64,000 nt of DNA, from contig URDG01000006.1 in assembly GCA_900546515.1 (NCBI GenBank), positions 12,530 to 76,529 of the forward strand, written 5' to 3'. The notes under the pieces were generated by a model that was given only the letters and a program-made list of their open reading frames with translations, did no database searches and was not told where the DNA came from. Below are positions 44,628-53,690 of this stretch, piece by piece; the stretch's first letter is position 1; every line of letters starts with the position of its first letter. This DNA comes from an uncultured Eubacteriales bacterium. GTDB taxonomy: Bacteria > Bacillota > Clostridia > Oscillospirales > Oscillospiraceae. The position numbers were made by a program, and so were the translations under genes.

Positions 44628-45299
44628 GTGAGAATACTTGTAGTAGAGGACGAAAAGCACCTCAACAGAATAATATCCGAGGAGATGGAGGACGAGGGCT
44701 ACAGCGTGGACAGCTGCTTCAACGGAGCCGACGCGCTCGAGTATGCTCTCAGCGCGAAGTATGATGTGATGATATTGGACATTATGCTTCCGAAGCTTGA
44801 CGGGCTGGAGCTCGTGCGCCGTCTGCGCCGCCGCGGCGATACGACGCCGGTGCTCTTCCTTACGGCGCGCGACAGCGTGGCGGACAAGGTGGAGGGACTT
44901 GAGAGCGGCGGGGACTATTATCTTACAAAGCCCTTTGATTTTCAGGAGCTGCTGGCCGTCGTGCACGTTATGACGCGCAAATATACCGGCAACCGCTCCA
45001 ACATATATACGATAGCCAATCTCACGCTCGATACGGCGGCAAAGACCGTCGTGCGCGCGGGGAAGAATATAGAGCTCACGCAGAAGGAGTTTTCGCTTCT
45101 GGAGTACATGGTGCGGAACCGCGGCGTCGTGCTCTCCCGCGAGATGATAGAGAACAATCTCTGGAACTATGACTACGAGGGCGGCACAAACGTGGTGGAT
45201 GTATATGTCGGCTATCTCCGAAAAAAGATGGACACCGGCTTTGACAAAAAGCTCATCCATACCGTTTGGGGCACCGGGTGGGTGCTGAAGGAGGGCTGA
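44628..45299 (+). CDS. OmpR-family response regulator
   Basis: A 223-aa regulator: receiver domain with the acidic pair in ILVVEDEKHL, phospho-acceptor in VMILDIMLPKLDG and the lysine in YLTKPFDF, then a winged helix (ELTQKEFSLLEYMVRNRGVV, VDVYVGYLRKKMD). The GTG at 44628 is preferred to the ATG two codons earlier because AGGAGG is 8 nt from the GTG but only 2 from the ATG. The kinase gene follows at 6 bp. Confidence 0.93.
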   Translation: MRILVVEDEKHLNRIISEEMEDEGYSVDSCFNGADALEYALSAKYDVMILDIMLPKLDGLELVRRLRRRGDTTPVLFLTARDSVADKVEGLESGGDYYLTKPFDFQELLAVVHVMTRKYTGNRSNIYTIANLTLDTAAKTVVRAGKNIELTQKEFSLLEYMVRNRGVVLSREMIENNLWNYDYEGGTNVVDVYVGYLRKKMDTGFDKKLIHTVWGTGWVLKEG

Positions 45300-45305
45300 C
45301 GGGGC

Positions 45306-46640
45306 ATGTCTGCAAAGCTTAGAGTCACGCTGTGGTTCACGCTGATGGTGCTGCTGCTGGCGGCGATGGTGCTCGTTTTTGTGCTGGTGATAAACGGCGC
45401 GAGCATCACGGACGATCCGGCGGGCAGGCTCGTCAAGGTCGTGCTGAGAAATGCCGACAAGATGGAGTTTGAACACGGCAGATTCGAGTGGGACGATCTT
45501 GACAGCTATAAGCGCGGCGTATACTGCGTCTTTTACGGCGAGGACGGAGAGCTGCTGTACGGCGCTCAGCGCGATGAATGGGAGATCAGCCTGCCGCTTG
45601 AAGCTAACGTGATACGGGAAGTGACCGCCGGCGGCGAGAAGCTGTATGTCTACGACACGATGGTGGACATGGATGTGGCGATCGTGTGGATACGCGGCGT
45701 GATCCCGGCGGCCGACCGGTCGGGAGTGATGCACACTATAATCATCCTCACATGCACGCTGCTCCCGGCGCTGATCGTGCTGTCTGTCGCCGGCGGCTGG
45801 CTTATCGCGCGCGGCGCATTCAGGCCGATGGAGAAAATAGTAAGCGCGGCCAACAGCATATCCGACGGGGACGATATGTCGCTGCGCATAAATATGACGC
45901 GCGGCCCGAGCGAGATGCGGCGGCTCGCCGCGTCCTTTGATAAGATGCTCGGCCGCCTTGAGCAGTCGTTCAACACCGAGCGGCAGTTTGCCTCCGATGC
46001 CTCTCATGAGCTCAGAACGCCGATAACGGTCATTCTCGCAGAGTGCGACCGCGCAAAGCGCAAGGACGTCACGCGCGAGGATTTTCTCGGGTCGATCGCC
46101 GTGATAGAGGAGCAGGGGCGCGGCATGAGCGAGCTTGTGCAGTCTCTGCTGAGCCTGACGCGCATGCAGCAGGGGACTGACCGCTATCCGCTGCGGAGAG
46201 CGGATCTGAGCGAATTCGTGGAGGCGTGCTGCGATGAGTTTGTCCCGGCGGACAGGCGCGGCATCACGCTGCACCGGGATATAACCGCGGGGGTGTGCAC
46301 GGAATTCAACCACGCGCTCATGTCGCGCGTCGTGCAGAACCTACTGCAGAACGCCTATAAATACGGCCGGGAGGGCGGACGTATAGACGTGGCGCTCCGT
46401 GAGCAGGACGGCAGCGCAGTCCTGACCGTGGCCGACGACGGGATAGGCATCGAGCAAAAGAACCTCGACAGGATATGGCAGCGCTTCTGGCAGGCCGACG
46501 CCTCGCGCGGCGAGGACGGCGGCAGCGGCCTGGGGCTTGCGATGGTGAAGGAGATCACGCAGTTCCACGGCGGGACTGTAGGTGTGGAGAGCGAGCCGGG
46601 CCGCGGCAGCGTGTTCACGGTGAGAATACCGGTCAGGTAA
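45306..46640 (+). CDS. sensor histidine kinase
   Basis: A 444-aa kinase with two membrane segments (about 10-32 and 143-168) around an extracytoplasmic domain of about 110 residues, a HAMP linker (ARGAFRPMEKIVSAANSIS), the H-box ASDASHELRTPITVI, N-box LLQNAYKYG and G-boxes VADDGIGIEQKNLD and GSGLGLAMVKEI. It phosphorylates the regulator above. The signal is unknown; the neighbouring PepSY gene suggests envelope or metal stress, but this is a guess. Confidence 0.93.
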   Translation: MSAKLRVTLWFTLMVLLLAAMVLVFVLVINGASITDDPAGRLVKVVLRNADKMEFEHGRFEWDDLDSYKRGVYCVFYGEDGELLYGAQRDEWEISLPLEANVIREVTAGGEKLYVYDTMVDMDVAIVWIRGVIPAADRSGVMHTIIILTCTLLPALIVLSVAGGWLIARGAFRPMEKIVSAANSISDGDDMSLRINMTRGPSEMRRLAASFDKMLGRLEQSFNTERQFASDASHELRTPITVILAECDRAKRKDVTREDFLGSIAVIEEQGRGMSELVQSLLSLTRMQQGTDRYPLRRADLSEFVEACCDEFVPADRRGITLHRDITAGVCTEFNHALMSRVVQNLLQNAYKYGREGGRIDVALREQDGSAVLTVADDGIGIEQKNLDRIWQRFWQADASRGEDGGSGLGLAMVKEITQFHGGTVGVESEPGRGSVFTVRIPVR

Positions 46641-46682
46641 AAATACCGCAGCAGAGCGGAAAGCTTTGCTGCGGTATTTTTT
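46640..46682. terminator. bidirectional terminator
   Basis: A 12-bp stem (AAATACCGCAGC with GCTGCGGTATTT) with an inner AAGCTTT-type loop, flanked by A and T runs. It lies between the kinase gene and the convergent ligase gene and overlaps the latter's stop. Confidence 0.8.
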
Positions 46683-48414
46683 ATACGTCACCGGCTGCAA
46701 GCCTTTCAAGCTCACGGTAATCGACCTTTCCGGCGGGCGTATGGGGAAATTCACTTATGAACCGGTATTCTGCCGGGCGCATGTAGCCCGGAAGCCTTTC
46801 CATGCAGATGGCGTCAAGCCTTTTCGCAAGCGCTTCCTGCGGCATGCTTCCGCTGGGCAGAATAAAGGCCACAGGCTCATAGTAGCATGCGCTGCCTTTC
46901 ATACGACGCCCGGCGACCATACAGCCGGACACGCCGTCGACACCGCACAGTACGCTTTCAATCATGCCGGGGAAAATCTTTGCCGGTTGGTTTTCAGACG
47001 AAGTTACATATATCCTGCGGATACGGCCCTCAAGAAAGAGAAGTCCGTCCGTGTCCATATAGCCAAGGTCGCCGGTATGCACCCAGCGCACGTTGTTTTC
47101 GTCTTCTTCAATGATAGACGCTGTTTCGTCGGGCTTGTTGTAATACCCCAGCATTACGGATGGAGACGAGATGCAGACTTCCCCTATCCGGCCGTAGCCA
47201 CACTCAGCCCCGGAATCGGGATCGACTATCTTTATTATATTTGCGGCGAGCGGTACGCCGACGCTGCCGGGAGCGTTTGCACTGTATGATGTTGTGACGG
47301 CGGTTGCGCAGAGCTCGGTCATGCCGTAGCCTTTCATTACTTTATACCGGCAGCCGTTCTTCCGGAGATATGCATTGACCCGGCTTTCAAGCTCAGGGTT
47401 GAGAGAGTCGCCGCCAACGCCTGCGGAAATGAGAAATGAAAGATCCATGTCCTTTGTCCGGGAATCCTCAGAGAGATATTTCAGGTGGTCGGCAACGGCG
47501 GAGAAATGATTCGGCCTGTATTTTGCAAAAACGCCCGGAAAAGCTTTTGAATCAAAAACGGGGAAGAGAATGACCTGCATGCCGCAGCACAGCGCCGTGT
47601 GAACGGCAAGCGAGAGCCCGTATATTATAAACGGCGGCAGATCGTTGAAATACTTCTGCTGCCGTTTGAACGGAATGTCGACATAGCGGTAACCGTGCGC
47701 TACGGCATTTATACTGTCGTCGGAGAGCATTACACTTTTGGGAGTGCCTGTCGTTCCGCCTGTGTGCGCGATCACAAAGCAGCGGCCTTTTTCGTATGCA
47801 GAATATCCGGCGGCGGTATTCCGGCCGCCGGCAATGAACTTTTTCCATTCAAGCGTATTGCCGGCATATGCCGGCTTTTTGTTTTTTATATTGTATATGA
47901 TGCGTTTGAACACGGGAAGGGATGCGGACGGCGGCACGGACACGATCTTTTTCACGCCGGAGCCTTCGGCGGCCTTTGATATGGACGGGTATGCAGGATC
48001 AAAGGTCACGATGAACTGCGCGCAGCATTCGGTTATATATGCGCGCAGCTGCTCTGCGTCAGTCCTCGGGTCGACCATGTTCGGCACGGCGCCGAGCCGG
48101 TTGAGAGCATACAGCGACCAGACGGTCTCAGGCATGTTCAGCATGCACAGAATAACAACGGAGCCGTTTCTCACCCCGAGCGCCGTGAAAGCGCGTGCTG
48201 TTCTGTCAATCGCTTCAAAGAGCTGTGCATATGTGAATTTGCGGTCATAATATATCAGGGCAATATCGTCAGGATGGCCGCAGTTGCTCCTGTACAGCAG
48301 GTCATATGCCAGACACTCCGGCAATGGCGAAGCTGCGGCTTCATCGCTGTAGTATTTCAGCCAGGGCCGGTCAACGGACGGAAGCCCCGTCAGGCTGCGT
48401 GCAGTTCTGTTCAT
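46681..48414 (-). CDS. AMP-binding acyl-CoA synthetase/ligase family protein
   Basis: A 577-aa ANL-superfamily enzyme. Motifs are intact: P-loop IAHTGGTTGTPKSVMLS, VMKGYGMTELCAT, the ribose-binding aspartate in VHTGDLGYMDTDGLLFLEGR, and a C-terminal lid with the lysine region PHTPAGKVDYREL. It should adenylate a carboxylic acid and transfer it to CoA or a carrier; the substrate is unknown. AGGAG precedes the ATG. A divergent XRE gene begins 131 bp away. A shorter paralogue lies in the next module (48892-50295), with shared phrases such as GLPS..RPWLKYY and DLPPF / DIPPF. Confidence 0.88.
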   Translation of the reverse strand: MNRTARSLTGLPSVDRPWLKYYSDEAAASPLPECLAYDLLYRSNCGHPDDIALIYYDRKFTYAQLFEAIDRTARAFTALGVRNGSVVILCMLNMPETVWSLYALNRLGAVPNMVDPRTDAEQLRAYITECCAQFIVTFDPAYPSISKAAEGSGVKKIVSVPPSASLPVFKRIIYNIKNKKPAYAGNTLEWKKFIAGGRNTAAGYSAYEKGRCFVIAHTGGTTGTPKSVMLSDDSINAVAHGYRYVDIPFKRQQKYFNDLPPFIIYGLSLAVHTALCCGMQVILFPVFDSKAFPGVFAKYRPNHFSAVADHLKYLSEDSRTKDMDLSFLISAGVGGDSLNPELESRVNAYLRKNGCRYKVMKGYGMTELCATAVTTSYSANAPGSVGVPLAANIIKIVDPDSGAECGYGRIGEVCISSPSVMLGYYNKPDETASIIEEDENNVRWVHTGDLGYMDTDGLLFLEGRIRRIYVTSSENQPAKIFPGMIESVLCGVDGVSGCMVAGRRMKGSACYYEPVAFILPSGSMPQEALAKRLDAICMERLPGYMRPAEYRFISEFPHTPAGKVDYRELERLAAGDV

Positions 48415-48491
48415 ATTATGGCTCCTCGCATGTCAGATTTTCTCTGCACATTATAAATTGTTATTTGACAAATATCAATAGTTATTTGAAG

Positions 48492-48528
48492 CCTAATTTA
48501 GGTTTTGAAAAAAACGTCTAAAATAGAC
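48492..48528 (+). promoter_or_regulatory. palindromes in the ligase/XRE intergenic region
   Basis: CCTAA-T-TTAGG at 48492-48502 and GTCTA-AAA-TAGAC at 48516-48528. The second covers a TAAAAT -10 box of the XRE gene (with TTTAGG 16 nt before), as for an autorepressor. GTTATTTGA is also repeated twice near 48459 and 48481. Confidence 0.5.
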
Positions 48529-48545
48529 ATAAGGAGTGAGACCTT

Positions 48546-48797
48546 ATGCCGAACGAAAAGAGCCCCTGCTTTGACAACAGGGAAAAATATATAGAGCTGG
48601 GCTATAATATAGCCTATTACCGGAAGCACGCGAAGCTGACGCAGGAGCAGCTGGCAGAGAAGGTAGGAATAAGCAGGCAGCATATGGGCGCGATAGAAGC
48701 GCCGAATCTATGCCGCCCGATCTCGCTGGATCTGCTGTTCAATCTCGCAAGCGCGCTGGAGGTTGAGCCGTACAAGCTGCTTCAGTTCAGGGAGTGA
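48546..48797 (+). CDS. XRE-family helix-turn-helix regulator (module 1)
   Basis: An 83-aa one-domain regulator with the Cro/CI HTH LGYNIAYYRKHAKLTQEQLA, then EKVGISRQHMGAIEAPNLCR and SLDLLFNLASALEVEPYKLL. AAGGAG precedes the ATG. It is divergent from the intact ligase gene and probably controls the shared region, which holds palindromes. Its counterpart in module 2 is 108 aa. Confidence 0.9.
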   Translation: MPNEKSPCFDNREKYIELGYNIAYYRKHAKLTQEQLAEKVGISRQHMGAIEAPNLCRPISLDLLFNLASALEVEPYKLLQFRE

Positions 48798-48838
48798 GCC
48801 CTGAATATTGGCCGCCGTCCGGCGTAAAGAGAAAAAAT

Positions 48839-48875
48839 AAAAGGTCAGCCGTTCAAAAAACGGTTGACCTTTTTT
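48839..48875. terminator. bidirectional terminator
   Basis: AAAAGGTCAGCCGTT pairs with AACGGTTGACCTTTT (one G.U), with A- and T-runs on both sides. It ends the XRE gene and, from the right, the shortened ligase gene. Confidence 0.85.
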
Positions 48876-48891
48876 CATATGCCATATGGTT

Positions 48892-50295
48892 TTATTTTGC
48901 TATCGGGCCGGAGTAGTAAATGAGACCGTCCTCGTTTATGCGGCCGAGGTTTCCGGTGCGCAGCCAGCGCGTACCGGCGCCGTCGGTCACGATGGCCTTC
49001 GCCGTAGCCTCGGGATCGTTGTAGTAGCCGAGCATTATGGACGGACCGGAGATCAGTATCTCGCCTGTGCAGCCGTAGCCCAGCTCTGCGCCGGTCTTAG
49101 GGTCGGCGATCTTCACGGAGTTTGTGATGATGGGAATGCCGATGCTGCCGATGTCGTTGGCACCGGCGCAGGTGGAGATGGCAGTGGACGCGGTCTCCGT
49201 CATACCGAAGCCTTTCACGACCTTATAGCAGCAGCCGTGTCCGGCAAGGAACTCGTTTATGCGCTCTTCCTCACCGGCGGCCAGATAACCGCCGCCGAGT
49301 CCGGGGATAACGAGGAAGGACAGATCCATATCCTGTACGCCGGGATAGCTGATGAGATTGCGGAGATGATCCGGGCCGGAGAGAAAGTATGCGGGCTTAT
49401 ATTCCGCAAAGAGCTCAGGGAAAGTCCGCGGATCGAACACGGGATAGAGCAGCAGCTCCAGCCCGAAGCAGAGCGCCGTGTGCAGCGTGAGCGCGACGCC
49501 GCAGACGACAAAGGGCGGGATGTCGTTGTAAAACAGCTGGCTGCGCACAAACGGGACGCCTATGTACCTGTAGGAATAGGTGACGGCATTGAAATTATCG
49601 TCCGACAGCATGACCCAGTCGCGGCAGCCGGTGGTGCCGTCTGCGTGCGCGACAACATAGCAGCGGTCCTTTTCATAGGGGACATATGCGGCCTCGGTGT
49701 TCTCGCCGAGGGCGAGAAAGTCCGCCCAGCGTATGGTGTTGGCGTCAAGCTCGGGAGTGCCGCCTGCGAGACGGTAGGCAAAGCGCGCCGACTCGGACAT
49801 GGCCTCATCCGGGGATACGAACAGTATCTTTTCAGCGCAGCTGCCCTTTACGGCTTCACGGATGAGCGGGTATACGGGGGTGATGGTAAGAATGACTCTG
49901 GCATGGCACTCGTTGATCCACTCGCGCAGCTCGTCCGCGCCGATCTGCGGGTCCACGGGGTTGAGCACTGCGCCGAGCCTGTCGAGCGCATACAGAGAGT
50001 AGATATTTTCCGGGGTGTTGTAGGCGCAGATCATTACCGTGTCGCCCTTTTTCACGCCGAGCGCGGTATATGCCCTTGCGGCCTTATCAATCTCATCGAA
50101 AAGCCGGCCGTAGCTTATCCTGTTGCCGAAGTAATTTATGGCAATGTCGCCGGGATGCGTTTTGTTGGCTTCGTACATCATATCGAATACGGTGCATCCG
50201 GGGAAAGCGGCTTTGACCGCATCCCTGCCGTAGTATTTAAGCCAGGGCCTCTCCTCCGACGGGAGACCGGCAGTTTTCTTCGTGAATAGACTCAT
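48892..50295 (-). CDS. AMP-binding family protein, shortened and motif-poor
   Basis: A 467-aa paralogue of the ligase at 46681, sharing its order of motifs but changed at key sites. The P-loop TGGTTGTPK of the paralogue reads ADGTTGCRDW here, losing the lysine. The ribose-binding TGDLG reads TGNLG. The protein ends at DGLIYYSGPIAK, so the ~115-residue C-terminal lid with its catalytic lysine is missing; a terminator follows at once, and no lid remnant is seen in any frame, so this is not a simple frameshift. The GMTETAST motif remains. It may be a ligand-binding pseudoenzyme or a decaying copy. The start at 50295 is preferred to earlier in-frame codons. Confidence 0.85.
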   Translation of the reverse strand: MSLFTKKTAGLPSEERPWLKYYGRDAVKAAFPGCTVFDMMYEANKTHPGDIAINYFGNRISYGRLFDEIDKAARAYTALGVKKGDTVMICAYNTPENIYSLYALDRLGAVLNPVDPQIGADELREWINECHARVILTITPVYPLIREAVKGSCAEKILFVSPDEAMSESARFAYRLAGGTPELDANTIRWADFLALGENTEAAYVPYEKDRCYVVAHADGTTGCRDWVMLSDDNFNAVTYSYRYIGVPFVRSQLFYNDIPPFVVCGVALTLHTALCFGLELLLYPVFDPRTFPELFAEYKPAYFLSGPDHLRNLISYPGVQDMDLSFLVIPGLGGGYLAAGEEERINEFLAGHGCCYKVVKGFGMTETASTAISTCAGANDIGSIGIPIITNSVKIADPKTGAELGYGCTGEILISGPSIMLGYYNDPEATAKAIVTDGAGTRWLRTGNLGRINEDGLIYYSGPIAK

Positions 50296-50441
50296 AATTA
50301 TTTCCTCACATATGTTTCGACGATTTGAACTGAAAATGTATATAACAAATTGAAAAATGAATGCGCAAAAGACGAAAATTATACTTTGACCATGGGCGTT
50401 TGACAGGTAAACTGCCGAAATGACCGTGATAAAAGGACAAA

Positions 50442-50459
50442 CAGGAAGAACTCTTCCTG
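50442..50459. promoter_or_regulatory. palindrome in the module 2 intergenic region
   Basis: CAGGAAG-AACT-CTTCCTG, perfect 7-bp arms, midway between the shortened ligase gene and its divergent XRE gene. Candidate operator. Confidence 0.45.
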
Positions 50460-50540
50460 AAATTATGCAGCAATACCGCCTATTTGTCAAGCCTGTTAGG
50501 AAGTAGAATTCTTACATGTATGACAGATGGAGGAAGAAAA

Positions 50541-50867
50541 ATGCTGATTTTCGACAACAGGGCCGTTGGAAACAGACTTCTTGCTTTAAGGAAAAGAAAG
50601 GGTCTGACGCAGACGGAGCTGGCATATATTGCCGGAATATCTGACAGAACTTATGCCGATATTGAGCGCGGCAGCACCAACATGCGCATTGAGACGGCGC
50701 TCAGAATATGTCAGGCGCTGTCGGTCACGCCCGACGAGATATTCACGGAGACGCCGGACACGCCGCTTGCCGCGCAGGAGGAGATACTCTCGCGGCTGGA
50801 GCAGTGCACAGACAAGGAACGCGGGACGGTGCTGCGGATCATATCGGCGTATCTGGATTCGCTTTGA
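50541..50867 (+). CDS. XRE-family helix-turn-helix regulator (module 2)
   Basis: A 108-aa regulator with the HTH GNRLLALRKRKGLTQTELAY and IAGISDRTYADIERGSTNMR, plus a C-terminal helical tail. GGAGGAAG precedes the ATG at 50541. It is divergent from the shortened ligase gene, mirroring module 1, but the two XRE proteins are not closely alike. Confidence 0.9.
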   Translation: MLIFDNRAVGNRLLALRKRKGLTQTELAYIAGISDRTYADIERGSTNMRIETALRICQALSVTPDEIFTETPDTPLAAQEEILSRLEQCTDKERGTVLRIISAYLDSL

Positions 50868-50941
50868 CGCCGCCGCATTTTGCGGGTGTAATTATAACAT
50901 TATTATGCAGAAAAGCAATTGTAGTTTTTGCCGATAAAATG

Positions 50942-50974
50942 ATTTCAGCCGCCGGTTTTTTCGGCGGCTGAAAT
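50942..50974. terminator. bidirectional terminator
   Basis: Perfect 13-bp arms ATTTCAGCCGCCG and CGGCGGCTGAAAT around a T-rich loop, between the convergent XRE and pgi genes. Confidence 0.75.
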
Positions 50975-50994
50975 CAGAGCTGGGGATCGGGCCA

Positions 50995-52266
50995 TCAGCA
51001 GCCCGGCTTACCGAGCATGCGGAACATGTTTTTCTTATAAGCTTCAACGCCGGGCTGATCGAACGGGTTGACGCCGGACATATAGCCGGAGATCGCGCAG
51101 GCCATCTCAAAGAAGCAGACAAGGGATGCGAAGCCTTCCTCGTCGCGCTTTTCGACCTCGATCACCATGTTGGGGACGCCGCCGGAGATGTGAGCCTCCT
51201 TGACGGCCTCGGCAACTGTCACGCCGATGTCGGTCAGGTCGCGGCCGGCAATGTAATTGAGGCCGTCCGCATTGGACTGCTCAAAGGGTACGGTGAAGGC
51301 GTTATGGGACTTCTTGAAGCGCACGACGGTCTCCATGAGATCGCGCGGGCCGTCCTGAATATACTGCCCCATGGAATGCAGGTCGGCGGTATATTCGACG
51401 GAGGCGGGGAAGATGCCCTTGCCGTCCTTGCCCTCGCTCTCGCCGTACAGCTGCTTCCACCACTCGGCCATGAAACGGAAGCTGGGCTCGTAGCTTGCGA
51501 GTATCTCGGTGCGGTAGCCGCTGCCGTAAAGGCGCTGGCGGGCGGCGGCGTACATGAACGCGGGATTATCCTTTCCTGCGGCGCGGAGCTTTTCAAACTC
51601 ACCGATCGCGGCGTCTATGACACGGCGCACATCGATCCCGGCGACGGCCATCGGCAGCAGGCCAACGGCGGACAGCACGCTGTAGCGGCCGCCGACGTCA
51701 TCAGGAACGACGAAAGACTCCCAGCCGAACTCGCCGCCGAGCTGCTTGAGCACGCCCTTGTGCGCGTCGGTGGTCTCAAAAATATGATCGTTTGCCTGCT
51801 CGCCGTACTTTTTGTGCAGCAGCTCGCGGAAGATGCGGAAGGAGAGCGCCGGCTCAAGCGTGGTGCCGGACTTGGAAATGACGTTCACGTCAAAGTCCAT
51901 GTCGCCAAGCTGCTCGATAATACCGCACAGCCCGTCGGCGGAGATGCCGTTGCCGGCAAAGAACACACGCGGATCATCCGCGCCGGGGATGGGCTTGAGC
52001 AGCTCGATAGCGCCGCGTGCGCCCAGATAGGAGCCGCCGATGCCGATAACGACGAGAGCCTTCGAGCGGCTGCGAATCTTTTCGGCCGCCGCGACTATCC
52101 TGTCGAGCTCGGTGTCCTTTATTTTCTGAGGAAGCTCCAGCCAGCCTGTGAAATCCGCGCCGGGGCCGGATCTGCTTATGAGCGTTTCAAACGCTTTTCC
52201 GGCGGCATCATAATCGGGGCCGTCACCGAGAAAACCGGCAGCGCCGGTCAGATCAACTTTGACCAT
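50995..52266 (-). CDS. pgi: glucose-6-phosphate isomerase
   Basis: A 423-aa SIS-fold enzyme of glycolysis: VVIGIGGSYLGARGAIELL, VISKSGTTLEPALSFRIFRE, GGRYSVLSAVGLLPMAVAG (the family signature) and a C-terminal SGVNPFDQPGVEAYKK. It interconverts glucose 6-phosphate and fructose 6-phosphate. GGAGG precedes the ATG at 52266; an in-frame ATG 11 codons earlier lacks a site. Confidence 0.95.
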   Translation of the reverse strand: MVKVDLTGAAGFLGDGPDYDAAGKAFETLISRSGPGADFTGWLELPQKIKDTELDRIVAAAEKIRSRSKALVVIGIGGSYLGARGAIELLKPIPGADDPRVFFAGNGISADGLCGIIEQLGDMDFDVNVISKSGTTLEPALSFRIFRELLHKKYGEQANDHIFETTDAHKGVLKQLGGEFGWESFVVPDDVGGRYSVLSAVGLLPMAVAGIDVRRVIDAAIGEFEKLRAAGKDNPAFMYAAARQRLYGSGYRTEILASYEPSFRFMAEWWKQLYGESEGKDGKGIFPASVEYTADLHSMGQYIQDGPRDLMETVVRFKKSHNAFTVPFEQSNADGLNYIAGRDLTDIGVTVAEAVKEAHISGGVPNMVIEVEKRDEEGFASLVCFFEMACAISGYMSGVNPFDQPGVEAYKKNMFRMLGKPGC

Positions 52267-52394
52267 ATTGAACCTCCATGTATCGTAAGTATTGTACAAT
52301 CATTATAAACTATTTCCGCGGCATTTCAACAGCAAACTTCAGGCTGCGGCGTGTGCAAAACGCCGAAATTTATACCTTGTGCCGTTCCCGCGCC

Positions 52395-53537
52395 CTACAG
52401 CCCCACCATGCGTCCGGCGAGCAGCGCGACTATGCCGAACACGCCCAGACGCGGCACGTCCTCGCCCGCAAGCACCGGGACGGAGGCCACAACCTTGCCG
52501 CCGCTGCGTACCGTGAGCGTACCAAGCCGGTCGCCCGCATGCACGGGCGCGGCCGCGGAGCTCTCAATATCGAGGGTATATTCCGGTTCAGCGCCGGTCT
52601 TGGCCGTCAGTGCGTACTCGGGCCCGCCGTATACGGCCTGAACGGAGGCGGCCCGGCCCAGCTCTACCGGGATCGCCGGCAGCGGGGTCCCGCTGCGCAG
52701 GGAGCAGAGCGTGTAGTTTGCAAAGGCGTAGTCCAGCAGGGCCTGCGCGTCGGCATTGCGGGAGTCGGCGGTCTCCGAGTGCATTATGACGGCGATGTAT
52801 TCCACGCCGTCCCGTTCCGCCGTGGCGGAAATGCAGTATTTGGCGGTGGAGGTATAGCCGGTCTTGAGCCCGGTGCAGCCGGGATACCAGTAGACAAGTC
52901 TGTTTGTGCTGCTCAGGCCAAACTCGCCGTTGCGTATGCTGTCCATCCAGATCGTCGTATATTCCTTTATGAACTCGTGCCGCAGCAGCTCGCGGGACAT
53001 CACGGCCACGTCGTAGGCGGAGGTATAGTGGTTGTTGTCGTCGAAAAGCCCGGTGCAGTTGGTGAAATGCGTGTCCTCGAGCCCAAGCGCGGAAGCGCGT
53101 TCGTTCATGCGCTGCACGAACAGCTCCTCGCTGCCGCTGAGATGCTCGGCCATGGCCACGGCGCAGTCGTTTGCGGAGACTACGGCGATGCATTTGAGCA
53201 TGTCGCTCACTGTCATCTGTTCGCCTTCGGCGAGATATACGCAGCTGCCGCCGAAGGATGCGGCGCGCTTGCTTGCCGTCACGGTGTCGTCAAGGCTGAT
53301 CTTGCCGGACTCGATGTCCTCTGCAATGAGAAGCAGGGTCATGACCTTCGTGACGCTGGCGGGAAAGTAATGGTCGTGCGCTTTCTTTTCGTACAGAACC
53401 TCGCCGGTCCGCTTTTCCATGAGCACGGCGGAGGGGGCCGCGACGCTCGGCGTGATGCCGGCGGAGGGCGTTTCGGCGTAGGCGCTCGATGTGAGCAGGG
53501 CCGCAAAGGTGAGAAAAAGGCAGATAAATCGTTTCAT
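52395..53537 (-). CDS. serine-type D-alanyl-D-alanine carboxypeptidase (DacF-like PBP)
   Basis: A 380-aa secreted penicillin-binding protein. Signal peptide 1-21 (AYA cleavage). Active-site triad: S61-V-T-K64, S121-A-N123 and K225-T-G227. The C-terminal part is a PBP5-type domain ending in a hydrophobic stretch (VFGIVALLAGRMVG). It removes the terminal D-Ala of peptidoglycan stems, during vegetative growth or sporulation. With the VanY-like peptidase it is the second D,D-carboxypeptidase here. GAGG precedes the ATG. Confidence 0.92.
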   Translation of the reverse strand: MKRFICLFLTFAALLTSSAYAETPSAGITPSVAAPSAVLMEKRTGEVLYEKKAHDHYFPASVTKVMTLLLIAEDIESGKISLDDTVTASKRAASFGGSCVYLAEGEQMTVSDMLKCIAVVSANDCAVAMAEHLSGSEELFVQRMNERASALGLEDTHFTNCTGLFDDNNHYTSAYDVAVMSRELLRHEFIKEYTTIWMDSIRNGEFGLSSTNRLVYWYPGCTGLKTGYTSTAKYCISATAERDGVEYIAVIMHSETADSRNADAQALLDYAFANYTLCSLRSGTPLPAIPVELGRAASVQAVYGGPEYALTAKTGAEPEYTLDIESSAAAPVHAGDRLGTLTVRSGGKVVASVPVLAGEDVPRLGVFGIVALLAGRMVGL

Positions 53538-53690
53538 ATTGCATACCTCGTTTCAATACCGGATGTCCTGTTCGAGAATATGCCGCGAAAAGTTACAATA
53601 TGAGCTGGTTTACAAAAATCCGCTTTTTTCGACGGCGCAGAATGAATATGTGAATATGGTGTGAAGTAAATTTCAAGTAAAATCAATGGC

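Noticed and set aside
44601..46313. A 570-codon open frame antisense to the two-component genes
   Set aside because: Histidine- and arginine-rich shadow; the plus-strand regulator and kinase have all their motifs.
48840..48891. A frameshift hiding the missing lid of the shortened ligase
   Set aside because: The DNA after the stop is a short AT-rich stretch and a terminator; no lid-like sequence is found in any frame.
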